Positions 1-10,726 of a stretch of 64,000 bases of DNA are shown here, one piece after another. Under the pieces are notes generated by a model that saw only the letters and a program-made list of their open reading frames with translations, was not told where the DNA came from and searched no databases. The translations under genes and the position numbers were made by a program. This DNA is from Pochonia chlamydosporia 170. Its lineage: Eukaryota; Ascomycota; Sordariomycetes; Hypocreales; Clavicipitaceae. The stretch lies in contig NC_035793.1 in the NCBI RefSeq assembly GCF_001653235.2, forward strand, positions 1,550,001 to 1,614,000. The letters are read 5' to 3'. Numbering within the stretch: the first letter of the stretch is position 1; each line of letters opens with the position of its first letter.

Positions 1-2416
1 GGGGAACTGACACACACCAGGAGGACGATGATTTGTCTGCGTGAGAACAGGCCCCCGCGGTCTCGAGTTGATGACCAGATGTCGAAATAGCTACCTAGAC
101 CAAGCAAACTTTGCCGGCTCCAATGCGAGGACGGGTAGACGCAGCCACATATAGGCGTCTGATGCATAAGTGGATGTAGACCTTTGGTTCGAGTTGCCAA
201 CCAGTCGCCCAACGTCAACCCACTTGTTACCCTAGTCTCAAACCATTCCAAGCAAATTCCCGTTGGAGGAAAAACGAAGCACCATGGAAGTTTGCCTTTT
301 CATGCTTGGGAAATCTGTAAGTACCTTGGTGTCCTTCCTCTCTCAAGCGGGCAGAGATTGGTGCTGCTGACAACAGAGCTACTTCGTCCCTAACCCCGCG
401 ACGCCCCTCGAAGGAGAACACTCAAAACGCCCATGACAGCTTGGTCTAGATTTTGCTGTGAAGCAGCGGTTCTCCCAAAAACAAACAAACAAATCAAAAC
501 AATGATAGCTAAGCATAATTTCCTCCCGGCCAGGTTACAGCAGCGCACCACATAATACGATATTACACAAACTCGATATGTCTGGAGAATCAAGGTTCAC
601 ACAGGTATTCGCCAACCGAAACTGCTCTTGATCTCCCCCATGTCTTAAAAGCTAAAGCAATAAACTAGACCCCCAGCACATGGCGCTAACTTCTCCTGCT
701 TTGACCCTAAAACGTTCGTGAAGGCAGATTTCAACGACTGGCGAATATCAGCCTTGAACAAATAGTCCAGATAGCGCCAAGAGCAAACTCAATCGAATTA
801 TGTCTCGACTGGACCCGCCAGGCTTCGCCTGTAATGTAAGACGCCGCCACTAACCAAGCCCATCGCTCCGTCAGCTTGCTCCATCAGCTTGCATCCATGA
901 TGGGTTGTAGAATATGGGGCTGTTACTTGACCAGACAAAGAAGGTGCATAACGCTCCGCTGCCTGTTCTGTACGAAAACAGTCAGAGTGCATGGACAAGG
1001 CTGGGGCCGCTGTTCGTCACTTTGGCACCGGTGTTGTGAATAGTGCTCCGGGGTGAAATTCACATGTTCGTTGGTCATTCCTGGTTCAATGTGGCCAATC
1101 CCCAGCCGTCCTCTCCTTCGGGCAGTTGACGGCAACGCTGAAGCTTTCAACGTAAGCTTCCCAAACCTTTAGTAAATCCACCGCTAGGACATCGATTTCA
1201 TGCTGTCGCTGGAGCTTGCTTCCATGACAATGCTGCCACTTCCAGATGACGGGGCCTGGATGAAATTCAACTCTCAATGTTGTACCATGTAGCTTTCCAC
1301 TTCCGGAGCCGGACACAGAAGCAGGGATGCCCACCAGTGGTCAAAGCCAGCTGCTCTGAACGTCATATACTTTCTATATTTTTGTCTTTTGCAAGTTGTA
1401 AAGGGACATCTGACGGTACTCAACTACTCAATAATGGCTAAATCTGCTCCTATCACAATCCAAAATTGCATCTGGTATCAGTAGTTCACTTGCAAACTTG
1501 CAAGTGTCTTCATCCTCCAGTCCTGAGTCGCTGCGCACGTGACCTAAGTAAAGTCGACGCACGGCCCCTTGCACAAGTGAGGATGCACGTGACCAAACCA
1601 ACGCCTGCTTCAACGCAGATTGTCGCTAGCACCATCCAGCATCAACGGGAACGAACGACGATCTTGTGTTATCGCTTCGATATCGGCCACTATTATTCTG
1701 CCAAAGTATCTGTTGGTTTTTTCAGTGATTATAACACGTCATCTCACCCAATCGTTATTGTATGTGCTTTATCGTTCCGCCTTGTAGGGATTCACCGAGC
1801 TGCTAGATCCCAAAACCTGACTTCATGTCAAGACTTCAAGGGCAAGCCGAGCTGACCGTTTCTCTCCCTTGGCCACAGCATATCCCCAAACGGAGCGACC
1901 CCCTGAGCTGCCAACTGGCGTGGGCTTGTCACGACACATCGCATTCAGCGATCCGACATTACCATTCCTCAACTATCTCGATCTCACCGACCTAAGCATC
2001 CTATCGCGACTCCACCAACCTCCTCATACTCCACCTCTGATGTGGTATTGAGCAGCAGTGCGCGACATCACACGCGGCGGCCCTAGACGCTCAGGACGAC
2101 GGCATATTCAGAAGTCTTGGACTACCCGAGCCCATGCGCAAACGCGAGCTGCTTCCATTCTTCTGTCTCGTCAAAACGCCAACAGCAACCGAACCACCCA
2201 GTCGTCCGACCACGTTTCAGTAGCTCTAGGACCGGATTCCAACAGCCCTCGATCAGAAAACCGATGCTGCGGCGACCGAGCTTCGGTGAATCGATATTTA
2301 TATTCCTTCGCTAACAACAGCTGGCACTGCTTCACTGACCAGTTCTTGCTGCCGAGTTGCCGCTACGCGTCCGTTAACCCACTCGCACCTGTCTGCTGGG
2401 AACATCCCTTGACGGC
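1..2416. other. Non-coding stretch upstream of CCR4
   Basis: No open frame here resembles a known protein or has consistent splice signals. The right end (about 1.5-2.4 kb) is probably the promoter and a long 5' leader of the CCR4 gene, and holds two CACGTGAC motifs listed separately. The first 1.4 kb shows nothing I can assign; it may include the 3' flank of a gene to the left. Confidence 0.5.
1536..1593. promoter_or_regulatory. Pair of CACGTGAC motifs upstream of CCR4
   Basis: CACGTGAC is present at 1536-1543 and again at 1586-1593, same orientation, 50 bp apart. Its complement GTCACGTG matches the Cbf1/CDEI-type bHLH consensus RTCACRTG. They lie about 0.8 kb before the CCR4 start codon, which would suit a long 5' leader. 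Binding is inference. A similar pair precedes RPT2. Confidence 0.35.
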
Positions 2417-4605
2417 ATGTACTCCCAAAACCATCAGCAGGGGCATAATGCCCGGCTGAATGGGGCGGGCCGAGGAATGCCAAACATGCTCTACAACTTT
2501 CAACAGCATACTCAGCATCAGCACCCGTCCCAACCCCAGCATCACCAAGCTCTCCAGCACGAGCATGGCATGCCTTCAGCGAACGGTCTTGGTCATCACA
2601 CATCCTTCGGGTCCAGCGGTCTGTCGACTCCGAACGCATTCAACTCTAGCGTCTTGCCCAACGGACACGGAGCAAGCTCGCGTGGTGGTCAAGGTCCTCA
2701 GAACGAGATGTGGCAGGAGCAGTTGCGCATGCATAAGGAAGCAGAGCGAGCCCATTCCGCCATGACCGATCAACAACAACCTCACTATTATGCGAGACTT
2801 AAGGCCTCAGAAAATAAAGGCATTGGCGGCCCACCTCCTGCAAGTGGAAGGACTCAAGCGGATGGAGAAAATGACCCCGAAGACAGGAGACGCCCGTACG
2901 TGGTTGAGCGGGAAGCAAATAGGCAGGATTGGCATAACATGGACATGTCCGGCCAAGGTCTTCGCAACCTAGCGGCTGAACTGTTTCAGTACAAGTTCTT
3001 GAACGAGCTCTTCATCGCCTCGAACAAGCTCACACGCCTTCCCAAGCTCATAGGTGAGCTGCGGCAGTTGCGCCATCTCGACGCCTCCTATAATCAAATA
3101 TCCGAGCTACCTGCTGAGTTGGGCATGTGCACATATCTAAAAACTCTGTTGCTCTTCAATAACGACATTCGAGACCTTCCATTCGAGTTAGGCTCCCTTC
3201 ATCAATTGGAAATGCTGGGAATTGAAGGAAACCCTTTGGATCCCGGCTGGAAGCAAGAAATAATCGAAAAGGGGACTAAGAGCGTGATCAATGCGCTGAA
3301 AGAAGGCGCACCAGGTATGTAACTGCAACCTTGGTTGGTATTCTGAGACAAATACGGGCAGGCTTGCTAACGAAACCGATTTACCTAGTTCCTGATCCAC
3401 CTTCCCCTCGAAAGGAAATTGTCATTCAAGAAGATGTTTCGCCAAACCTGGAACGAATCAAGGTATTTTCCTGGAATGTCTTGTGCGATAAATATGCTAC
3501 TCCGCAAACGTACGGTTATACCCCTACGAATGCGCTGAACTGGGAATATCGCAAGAGTTGTATTCTGGATGAACTACGATTGAGAGACGCCGACTTCCTC
3601 AGCTTGCAAGAGGTTTCTACAGATGCTTTCAAGGAGGATTTGAGCCCCGAACTAGCCCAAATGGATTACAAAGGTGTTCATTGGCCCAAGTCTCGTGCCA
3701 AGACCATGTCGGAGAAGGACGCCCAAACTGTGGATGGATGCGCGGTGTTCTATAAGCAGAGCAAATTTATCTTGCTCGACAAGCAACTTATCGAGTTCGC
3801 CACCATTGCCATTAACAGACCCGATATGAAGAATCAACACGATGTGTTCAACAGAGTCATGCCAAAGGACAACATCGCCGTCATCTGTTTCTTCGAATCT
3901 CGACTTACTGGGGCCCGCATTATCTTGGTTAATGTGCATCTCACATGGGATTCTGCTCTTGCAGATGTCAAGGTTATTCAAACCGGTATACTTATGGAGC
4001 ACGTTACCAAGCTCGCAGAGAAGTATGCCCGATGGCCCGCAGTCAAGGATAAGAAGATGATTACAGTGCCTCTACCGGACAATGCTGAGGCTCCAAAGCC
4101 GCAAGCAGAACCAGGTCCCAGCCAAGAATATCGATCCAACACAGACATTCCCCTCTTGGTGTGTGGCGACTTCAACTCAACAGAGGGCTCCTCTGTATAC
4201 GACCTCATGTCTATGGGTAGAGTGCCTCCGGATCACTTGGAATTAAACAGTTACCAATATGGTAGCTTTACTCGAGATGGTATCGAGCATCCGTTCAGCC
4301 TGCGAGACGCGTATGCGCACACAAAGAAGACCGCCGACGAGCTGCCGTTCACAAACTATACACCAGGTTTCGCTGATGTAATTGACTACATTTGGTACTC
4401 GACAAATACGCTGGAGGTTGTGGAATTGCTTGGGCCCCCCGATGCTGAATTTCTTAAGAGAATGCCCGCATTCCCCAACTGGCACTTCCCAGCCGATCAC
4501 ATTCAAATCATGGCGGACTTTGTCATCAAAGCTCGCAAGGACAAGAAGCAAAACCAAGATCGTGAGCATCAAGCAGATTCGGGCGGACCTTCTGGCCGAG
4601 GTTGA
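2417..4605 (+). CDS. CCR4: CCR4-type poly(A) 3'-exonuclease (deadenylase)
   Basis: Two exons, 2417-3314 and 3389-4605, give 704 aa; the 74-nt intron has GTATGT, a GCTAAC branch site and TAG, and splits a Val codon in frame. Residues 1-170 are Gln/His-rich and low complexity. Residues about 174-290 form leucine-rich repeats (LPKLIGEL, LPAELGMC, LPFELGSL), the part that contacts CAF1/POP2 in the family. From about 320 on is the endonuclease/exonuclease/phosphatase domain with SWNVLCDKY, LQEVS, NVHLTWD, CGDFNS, DVIDYIWYS and the final FPADH. It is expected to shorten mRNA poly(A) tails as the catalytic subunit of CCR4-NOT, in cytoplasm and nucleus. The first ATG of the open frame is used; in-frame stops lie just upstream, so an extra N-terminal exon is possible but I could not find one. 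Confidence 0.95.
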
Positions 4606-5512
4606 TGGACGGCGTGAAGCTCAGCCAGTGGGTATTTCTTTGTCTGGTGCTTGGAGCGAATTAAAGCGCGAAATCACCTCAAATCTGGATGTAGTTTATT
4701 TTTTCTTTTTTGGGTTCTTTTTGCAAATGGAGTTCAAGGATCTTTTGTACGGTTGGGGGTGTGGGATTGGGTGGCGGGTGTACCTGTGGCATGTATACAG
4801 AAGGGACGGAGGGAGTGCGATGGGAGGACGAAGGAGACTTTTGTAGGACTTGTAGGACTTGATTGACGACATTTCTCTGTTCACTACTTGTTGCCCTTTG
4901 TTCGTATGCGATGCGATGAAGTGAATGATTTGAGTTTCACGTAATTGCCACCACACTGGATGTGCTACAGTCGCAGAGGTGTGTCTGCGGTCGAACTGTT
5001 AGAACTTATCATTGATGCCTTCCGGTGTTGATTCTGCCACGCGTTGTTTTGTTTCCTCAGCTAGGGGAGGCTGGATAGTTGCTACCTCCAAATCGGAACA
5101 TGTCTGGTTCTTTTCATTGTAACAACTTTAGAACTGTAGACTGTTCAAGCTGCCACTCACTGTCATGCATTGAAACTCATTAAAGCTCCAAGCCTTGCAG
5201 AATGCAAGCAGGACCCGACCACTTGCCAAGTGACTTCTCCCACATCAATACCTTGGAATTATTTTTAGGAAACAAAAGCAGTTTGTAACGGTAAGATCTA
5301 GCCAGTTCTAGCACGTATATAACAGCGCAATAAAGCTGTCATGGCCGAAGCATAATCTCTTCACATCATCAAGCCACATCTGAAGCATTGAATGCCATCG
5401 TTAAAACTCTCGTCGTCCCGCACAGCATGTACTTACATGACAAATCAGCTCAACTAACTCTGTTTATATTGAAAGCCACATTTCTGTTGGATCTTCATGC
5501 TCTTGGCTCACC
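4606..5512. other. CCR4 3' flank and promoter of next gene
   Basis: Holds the CCR4 3' UTR, including a short direct repeat (tgtaggact twice near 4841-4859), then an AT-rich promoter-like stretch. No coding potential seen. Confidence 0.5.
5316..5322 (+). promoter_or_regulatory. Possible TATA box
   Basis: The heptamer TATATAA (inside gcacgtatataacag) lies about 190 nt before the ATG at 5513. Position and sequence fit a core promoter for the hypothetical gene; nothing else supports it. Confidence 0.3.
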
Positions 5513-6636
5513 ATGGTAACAGCAGGACATCAGCAAGGTTCTTCGGTCACGTCGGAACCTCGCAACGATCGATCGCTGGAGGGCTTAGAGAGATACACCC
5601 ACTTTGATGATTTGGCCTTTGTCGTCCAAAACTGTCCGGGGCCGCGGCGGCTATTCAGCGAGAAAAAAAAAACTAAAACTAAAATCCTTCGCAAGTGTAT
5701 TCAGAACGCCATCGCACCAAAGAATATGTCCATTGCTGTCCTTGCCTTTGTCATCCTGAAAGTACCCAAGGAGCACGCAATAGACATCGTTTCACATTTA
5801 CAGATTGCGTCCCAAAGTACGAATCCGCTTTGGTGGCAAATCTACATCCCTGAAGAAGCCCTTTGGCCATTCTTTGTTCTGGTAGGAACTGTCAACATGT
5901 TGGTCGATATCTACATGCGGCCATCAGCTGGCAGGAATCAGGTTTGGGAACGGCCTGAGCTAAATGGGGGCCAATGGTCAAGCCTTTTTGATTGCAGTTG
6001 TGATTCACCTACAGCTGATCAATTACATGTAGCGGCGTGTCGCTCCTTGGCCAAGGATATTTGGGCATTTTGTGAGCTGACGAGCGCGCATGCATCATGT
6101 CCGCCACCGGCTGTGCCACCGGTTGTGCCACGGCTTGACTGCTTTGTAAATCATGGGGATGAGAGATGGGTGTGGTTTCAACGTGAATTCTTCGCCTACG
6201 AACTACAGACCCGGGGCAAGATTTTGCACTATGTAAAAAACTTTCGACCCAGCTTTGCTTAGGAATACCGGCCGACAGGTTGCGCTTATACCTTCATCAA
6301 GTTGATAATCGAGCGATGATCCATCTTATCGCTCTAAATGAGTCCAAGGACGAACACAGGGCGTTGAAACACACGCGGTACAGGGAATGGAACATAGGAC
6401 GGGGTCTTGGTTTGCGGTTCTGGGCCGAGTTGACAGCAGAACCAAGTTGTGAGCTCAGCTTGGGGTTGATTGATGAGATATCGAAAGTGGCTCGGGAAAT
6501 CCAATATCACTATGCGACATTACCCGAAACTAGTGCACTTGGGAGATGGTTTTATCCCAGAGGTTATGAGGACTGGACACTCGACCTGTCAGCATTTGCA
6601 ACTGCTGGATCTATGTCCGAATCACCTGCGTCCTGA
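5513..6636 (+). pseudogene. Hypothetical protein gene broken by a one-base frameshift
   Basis: An ATG in good context (caccATGg) opens 249 codons ending at 6262. From about 6238 a second frame continues coherently for about 130 codons to the TGA at 6636. The switch falls at a run of six A (6235-6240): one extra A would give a continuous protein of about 374 aa, with protein-like composition on both sides. No plausible GT-AG intron restores the frame; the one candidate (6233-6278, 46 nt) leads straight to a stop. I recognise no domain. The first half has a hydrophobic stretch (SIAVLAFVILKVP) and Trp-rich segments (LWWQIYIPEEALWPF); a proline repeat (PPPAVPPVVPR) lies near residue 205. Either a young pseudogene, a base-calling error in the A run, or a truncated functional ORF. 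Confidence 0.5.
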
Positions 6637-6813
6637 CTGAGGGTGACAACAAGGCTGTCCTGAAACGCATTATGCTGGTTGGGATGTCCGTCTGACATTT
6701 TAGCGTGAGCATTTGTTTTACACAGCGGTATCGATGTCAAGTCGCAACAAAGGCGGCATCAATACATCATACAACATAAGGAATCAACTTATCATAAACA
6801 TCTCAAACTCTTA

Positions 6814-8310
6814 CTATAGTTCCTCTGTGTCGAGATTCTTCCCTCCCTTTGTTGAGTGAATGAGATGAAACTCAGTCTGTTGTCCGTAAACCCACTCGAA
6901 ACTGCCAGACCCTTTGCCATCTTCTGCCCAGTAGACATCCTCCTCCAATGGAAACTTGAGAGAAGCATTCAATTCTGGGACAAAGTGGTCCGCCATGAGT
7001 TCAACACTGTACCAGGTACGAGGCAAAAGGGGCAGATCCCCCAGATCCGGGACCTTGTCTTGCAGGTTCGTCATTCCTACGTCTCATTAGTGCCTGCATA
7101 ACCAAACCAAGCCAAGTATAAAAGCGCAAGCAGCAAAACACAATGGACCGTTAGAAGCAGCAGAAAAAGTCCAACTTACCAATCACAGTACCGGCAGAAT
7201 GGCCCCAATCCCCAATAGCATGACAATATATCTTGCCTTCGATGCCCTCCTCGGCCATCTCCTCCCTAATCGCCTTGAGGATCTGGTTCCCCGTCCGCCC
7301 CGGTTTCATATGCCTCCTCGTCATATCCTGCAGCCGATTCCCCTTCTTCAAACCCTCCCTCAACCCGCGCGGCACATCATCCCCGTTCTGGCCCGGAAAC
7401 AAAACATACGCCAGGTGCTGTGTATCGGTATTCATCCCCATGGCCGTCACGCCAAAATCAACATGCAGATAATCCCCGTGCCGTATCGTCCTCTCGAGTT
7501 TCGTGTTCTGTCCCCAGTGCGAATCCTCTGACACTATCGACACATCTGGCTGAAACCAGGTCGTGTAGTTCAGCGACTGGATCTTCTCGCGCATCCACCA
7601 CTCCACATCTGCGGTGGTGGTCTTGCCAGGCGTGATAACCGCTGCGCTGAAGGCCTCGGAAATGATTGCCCATGCTGTCTCCTGCAGCTTGCGGTACCAG
7701 GGGAGACGGGCGGATATCTGGGTGCCGATGTATTCTATCCCCAGGAGGGGTTTGACGACGAACCGGGATGTCCATTTGGCGCCGAGGGCCGTGGACATGG
7801 CTTTGTATTCGCCGGCGTGGAGACCACTGGAGAAGGCGAGTTCAGGGTGGGCGTTGATGGCGATGGTGGAGGGCTGGTGTTTCTCGAGAAGGGATGCGAG
7901 CTCGTCCCATACTTTGGGCGTGTTGTCGATCCAGGTGTATGTCGTGGGGGAGTTGTCTGGTGTTTTTGCGAGGAAGAGGGTTGTTGTGCGGCGGCGGGCG
8001 GAGAATTGGGTTGCTGATTTGAGGGTCCAGAAGATGGTTTCCTCGGCGTATTCACGCTGGCTTATCTGTGGGGGGTGTTAGATTTGCGCTTTTAAGTACG
8101 GTGGGTGGTTTGGGAGAGGTGAAGAATTACAAGCCATGCGTCAATGTTGTGCTTTTGAAGGAGTTTTGGGATGGACGCTTTTCGTTCGGCCGTCCATTTA
8201 TCTTGGAGGGCGGCTTGGTCTCGGAGAGGAGGTAGGAGTTGGTATTGGGGGGTTGGGTCGGCGATGGCGAGTGAGCCGATGAGGAGGGTTGCTATGGATG
8301 TGAGTTTCAT
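6814..8310 (-). CDS. Secreted M24-family (aminopeptidase P / creatinase-like) metallopeptidase
   Basis: Three exons on the minus strand, 8310-8131, 8065-7180 and 7076-6814, give 442 aa; introns of 65 and 103 nt, and both junctions restore family sequence ([24 protein letters not shown]). An N-terminal signal peptide ([17 protein letters not shown]) predicts secretion. Residues about 40-190 resemble the creatinase N domain and the rest the pita-bread fold. Likely metal ligands are Asp in HVDFG, Asp in NTDTQH, His in GDWGHSAGT, Glu in YSVEL and Glu in QQTEFHL. Expected activity is removal of N-terminal residues next to proline or a related M24 hydrolysis; substrate unknown. The stop is TAG at 6814-6816. 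Confidence 0.85.
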
Positions 8311-8877
8311 GTTGGGCTTGATTGGAACATTGAGATGAGAATTACAAGATGTTGGTTGTAAGTGGTGAAGTGTGGATGAGAGGAGTGCTGAACATTTGAA
8401 GGCGGGCCTGAATTGGCAGCGCTAGAATCGAATGGGCAGGTCGCTGGTGACACCGGACGGTTTGGCCGCGGACTGTGTTGATGCAATAATTGCCTGTTGT
8501 GTGGCTAGCGTGGTGTCTGATGAAATGCATCTCGACCGTTTTGGCAAATTGTGTTTGTCGCCACGGTCTACAAAAGTCACTCGCAAATCAACAATGTTTT
8601 AAGGGAATACAACAAGAAAGGTAATAGAAGGACCAGGCCAGCCAGCTTTACCTCGGCCGGTTTATTGAACCTTCCAATTTGAACTTCAAAGCGAATAATT
8701 GATATCTATATCTCGCCATTACCTCATTCGCTAACCGCCTCATGAAACTTTACAAAATCTAAATGGTATCGAGATGGGATGTAGAATATGTACTTCTATG
8801 CCAACTTCACGGCTCACTGATCGGACCCAAGGCCACCAAGCCACAATACCTCGCCCCTGTAATGCATCTGCATCCCT
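8311..8877. other. Intergenic: M24 peptidase promoter and carrier 3' flank
   Basis: Lies between the start of the M24 gene and the stop of the carrier gene, both minus. It must hold the former's promoter and the latter's 3' UTR. No coding signal seen. Confidence 0.5.
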
Positions 8878-10245
8878 CTAATTGAGCAGGATATCGTACC
8901 CGTCCTTTGTAATCCGCACTTCCTCCGCGCCGTACCCATACTTGCGCCGTATCAATTCGAAAATAATCAGTCCAGCACTCGTACTGGGAACCTGTCTAAT
9001 CGTGTTCCACCAAAATCCTCGATAAAGCCACCTCGTCAAGCTCTGTCCCTCAGCAGCTGCTTCGGCCGAGCACCCTGCCCAGGTCTCTTGGTACGCGTGA
9101 TAATACGCCCGCAGCATCTTCCACCTTCGACGCGGTTGATCTGGATTAGCGGCCCTTGATGCTCTATACTTGGCCGCCTTTTCATCCAAATCTTCCAGGT
9201 GGTCCCAGTGCTTGACTTGGAAGTGACTTAAGGGATGAAGCAGAAGTTGCTGAGAAAATGACGCGCTGAATCCGGCAATGAATAAGAATGCTGGCTCTAT
9301 TGCATAATGGGGTCGAATGATGGTGACTTCGCTTTCCTCATCCTGCTTAGAAGGTCGCTTCATGGCGAGAAAATCGACAATGTCTTGGCCCAGACCACCG
9401 TAGTACCACGTCACGAAGCGGTAGTACCCTTGAGCTTTGACATACTCAAACATGCTGAAGAAGACGGCGCTGCCTAAGCTATCCTTTGCGAAGGACAGTC
9501 CCCAGCCGGCGAAAATTCCTCGTAGGCCGATTTCTCGTAGCTTTTCCGAGCCGAAACTCCACATGCTCCGGGGCCGGTTACTGCCATCACTGGGCATCAA
9601 GTCGTGGTGGTCATATCGAGCCTGAAGCGCATCCAGCGGAGCTGCGAGAACGCTCTGAAGGCCACCGGCAAGAAAACCAGCTGTAAATGTGTGTTGTGGT
9701 GACGGTGGCGGATAGACACGCTTGGTGGCTTTCCCGCTTTCTTCGTGTAAATGACCAAGGATGTGTAAATAACTAGTATACAAAACTGCGCCGACACCAA
9801 CGTTGGCGATGAGAGGCGGCAGAATCTGATGGGGGACGACGCTCCATCCCTGTTGTTTGATGGCAGAGGTGAGAACTCCGGGAGTCGTGCTTCTCATCCA
9901 AATCCAGGTGTGACGTAGAAACACCCTCGTTTTCGAGGCGGAGTGGTCCCTGGCAACAGCATCTAACATGCTCTTGAGTTGCTGGTGATGGACGGTCCTC
10001 GCATACGCCAGATAGTCAACACGAGTCCGGAAGAAGGCCTTTGCCGGGGCGCGGAAGTAGAATGCAACGAGCTGGGCGCTTAAAGCTCGAACACCAGCTG
10101 CTGAGGCTGCCGTTGCGGCGTTGCTCCCGGGTGCGCGGTCGGGATAATCCTCTGGGTTCGTGATGACCGGCAACACGCCCATGGACGGCTCGGGAGACCA
10201 GGTGGGTGGCACCCACGGGGGAGCTGCATCATTGCGGCCGGGCAT
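8878..10245 (-). CDS. Divergent mitochondrial carrier (SLC25-like) protein
   Basis: Intronless, 455 aa, ATG at 10245. The sequence has the repeat signature of mitochondrial carriers: PLDALQARYD is a PxD/ExxK/R-type loop, followed about 45 residues later by GLRGIFAGWGLSFAKDSLGS and FFSMFEYVK, the usual 'GxxxGxxxxxxRDxPxSAxFFxxYE' segment. A further degenerate unit (LLLHPLSHFQ ... YRGFWWNTIRQVPS ... IIFELIRRKYG) closes the protein. It is longer than the usual 300 residues because of an N-terminal extension of about 50 aa and charged inserts (QDEESEV; AAKYRASRAANPDQ). It probably sits in the mitochondrial inner membrane; the substrate cannot be told. Confidence 0.65.
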   Translation of the reverse strand: MPGRNDAAPPWVPPTWSPEPSMGVLPVITNPEDYPDRAPGSNAATAASAAGVRALSAQLVAFYFRAPAKAFFRTRVDYLAYARTVHHQQLKSMLDAVARDHSASKTRVFLRHTWIWMRSTTPGVLTSAIKQQGWSVVPHQILPPLIANVGVGAVLYTSYLHILGHLHEESGKATKRVYPPPSPQHTFTAGFLAGGLQSVLAAPLDALQARYDHHDLMPSDGSNRPRSMWSFGSEKLREIGLRGIFAGWGLSFAKDSLGSAVFFSMFEYVKAQGYYRFVTWYYGGLGQDIVDFLAMKRPSKQDEESEVTIIRPHYAIEPAFLFIAGFSASFSQQLLLHPLSHFQVKHWDHLEDLDEKAAKYRASRAANPDQPRRRWKMLRAYYHAYQETWAGCSAEAAAEGQSLTRWLYRGFWWNTIRQVPSTSAGLIIFELIRRKYGYGAEEVRITKDGYDILLN

Positions 10246-10726
10246 GGCTTTGGCAGCTCATGGTGGATTAGGGGTTTCCTGGTCTGGGGATTTGCTTTCC
10301 CTGGCCGGCGGCTGGGCTGTTGATATGGATTTGGTGATGATGATGAGGCAGCCAGGCTGTGTTGTGATGAGTGAAAATGTTGCTGACTAAGGTTTTCGGG
10401 GTGACACTTGGAACATTGTTGAGGCTGCTATGGTGAAGCTCTATTGACTGTTTAAATTGACAACTGAGCGAGGTTAAATAGACCAAAATAGTGAATGAGT
10501 TTCTTTTTTCAATTCTAGATGGGATTATGTTGTAAATTTGAATTTGCATTACCGTTTGACTGATGGGAGTAGGATTTGGGACGAGATCGACCACTGCTCA
10601 CATTCACAGTCAATTTCACCTTTCCCCACACCCTTCTCAACGCAGGTCATGCGAATCGCTCACGAGCTCATCGAAAGTATTGACACAAACTGCACCATAC
10701 GACACATTGTACTTCGCAGCCTACCC
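10246..10726. other. Intergenic between carrier and amidohydrolase
   Basis: Holds the carrier promoter and 5' leader plus the 3' flank of the amidohydrolase, both on the minus strand. No gene seen. Confidence 0.5.

Noticed and set aside
184..393. ggttcgag near 187 as a tRNA B-box
   Set aside because: Lacks the rest of the B-box, an A-box at the right distance and any cloverleaf.
1466..1855. 129-codon open frame upstream of CCR4
   Set aside because: His/Ser/Cys-rich random composition, no family similarity; more likely leader or promoter.
2058..2459. 133-codon open frame as an upstream CCR4 exon
   Set aside because: Different frame, and its translation shows none of the N-terminal wording expected for fungal CCR4; no matching donor found.
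6233..6278. Possible 46-nt intron at the frame break
   Set aside because: Poor donor (GTAAAA) and the joined frame meets a stop nine codons later.
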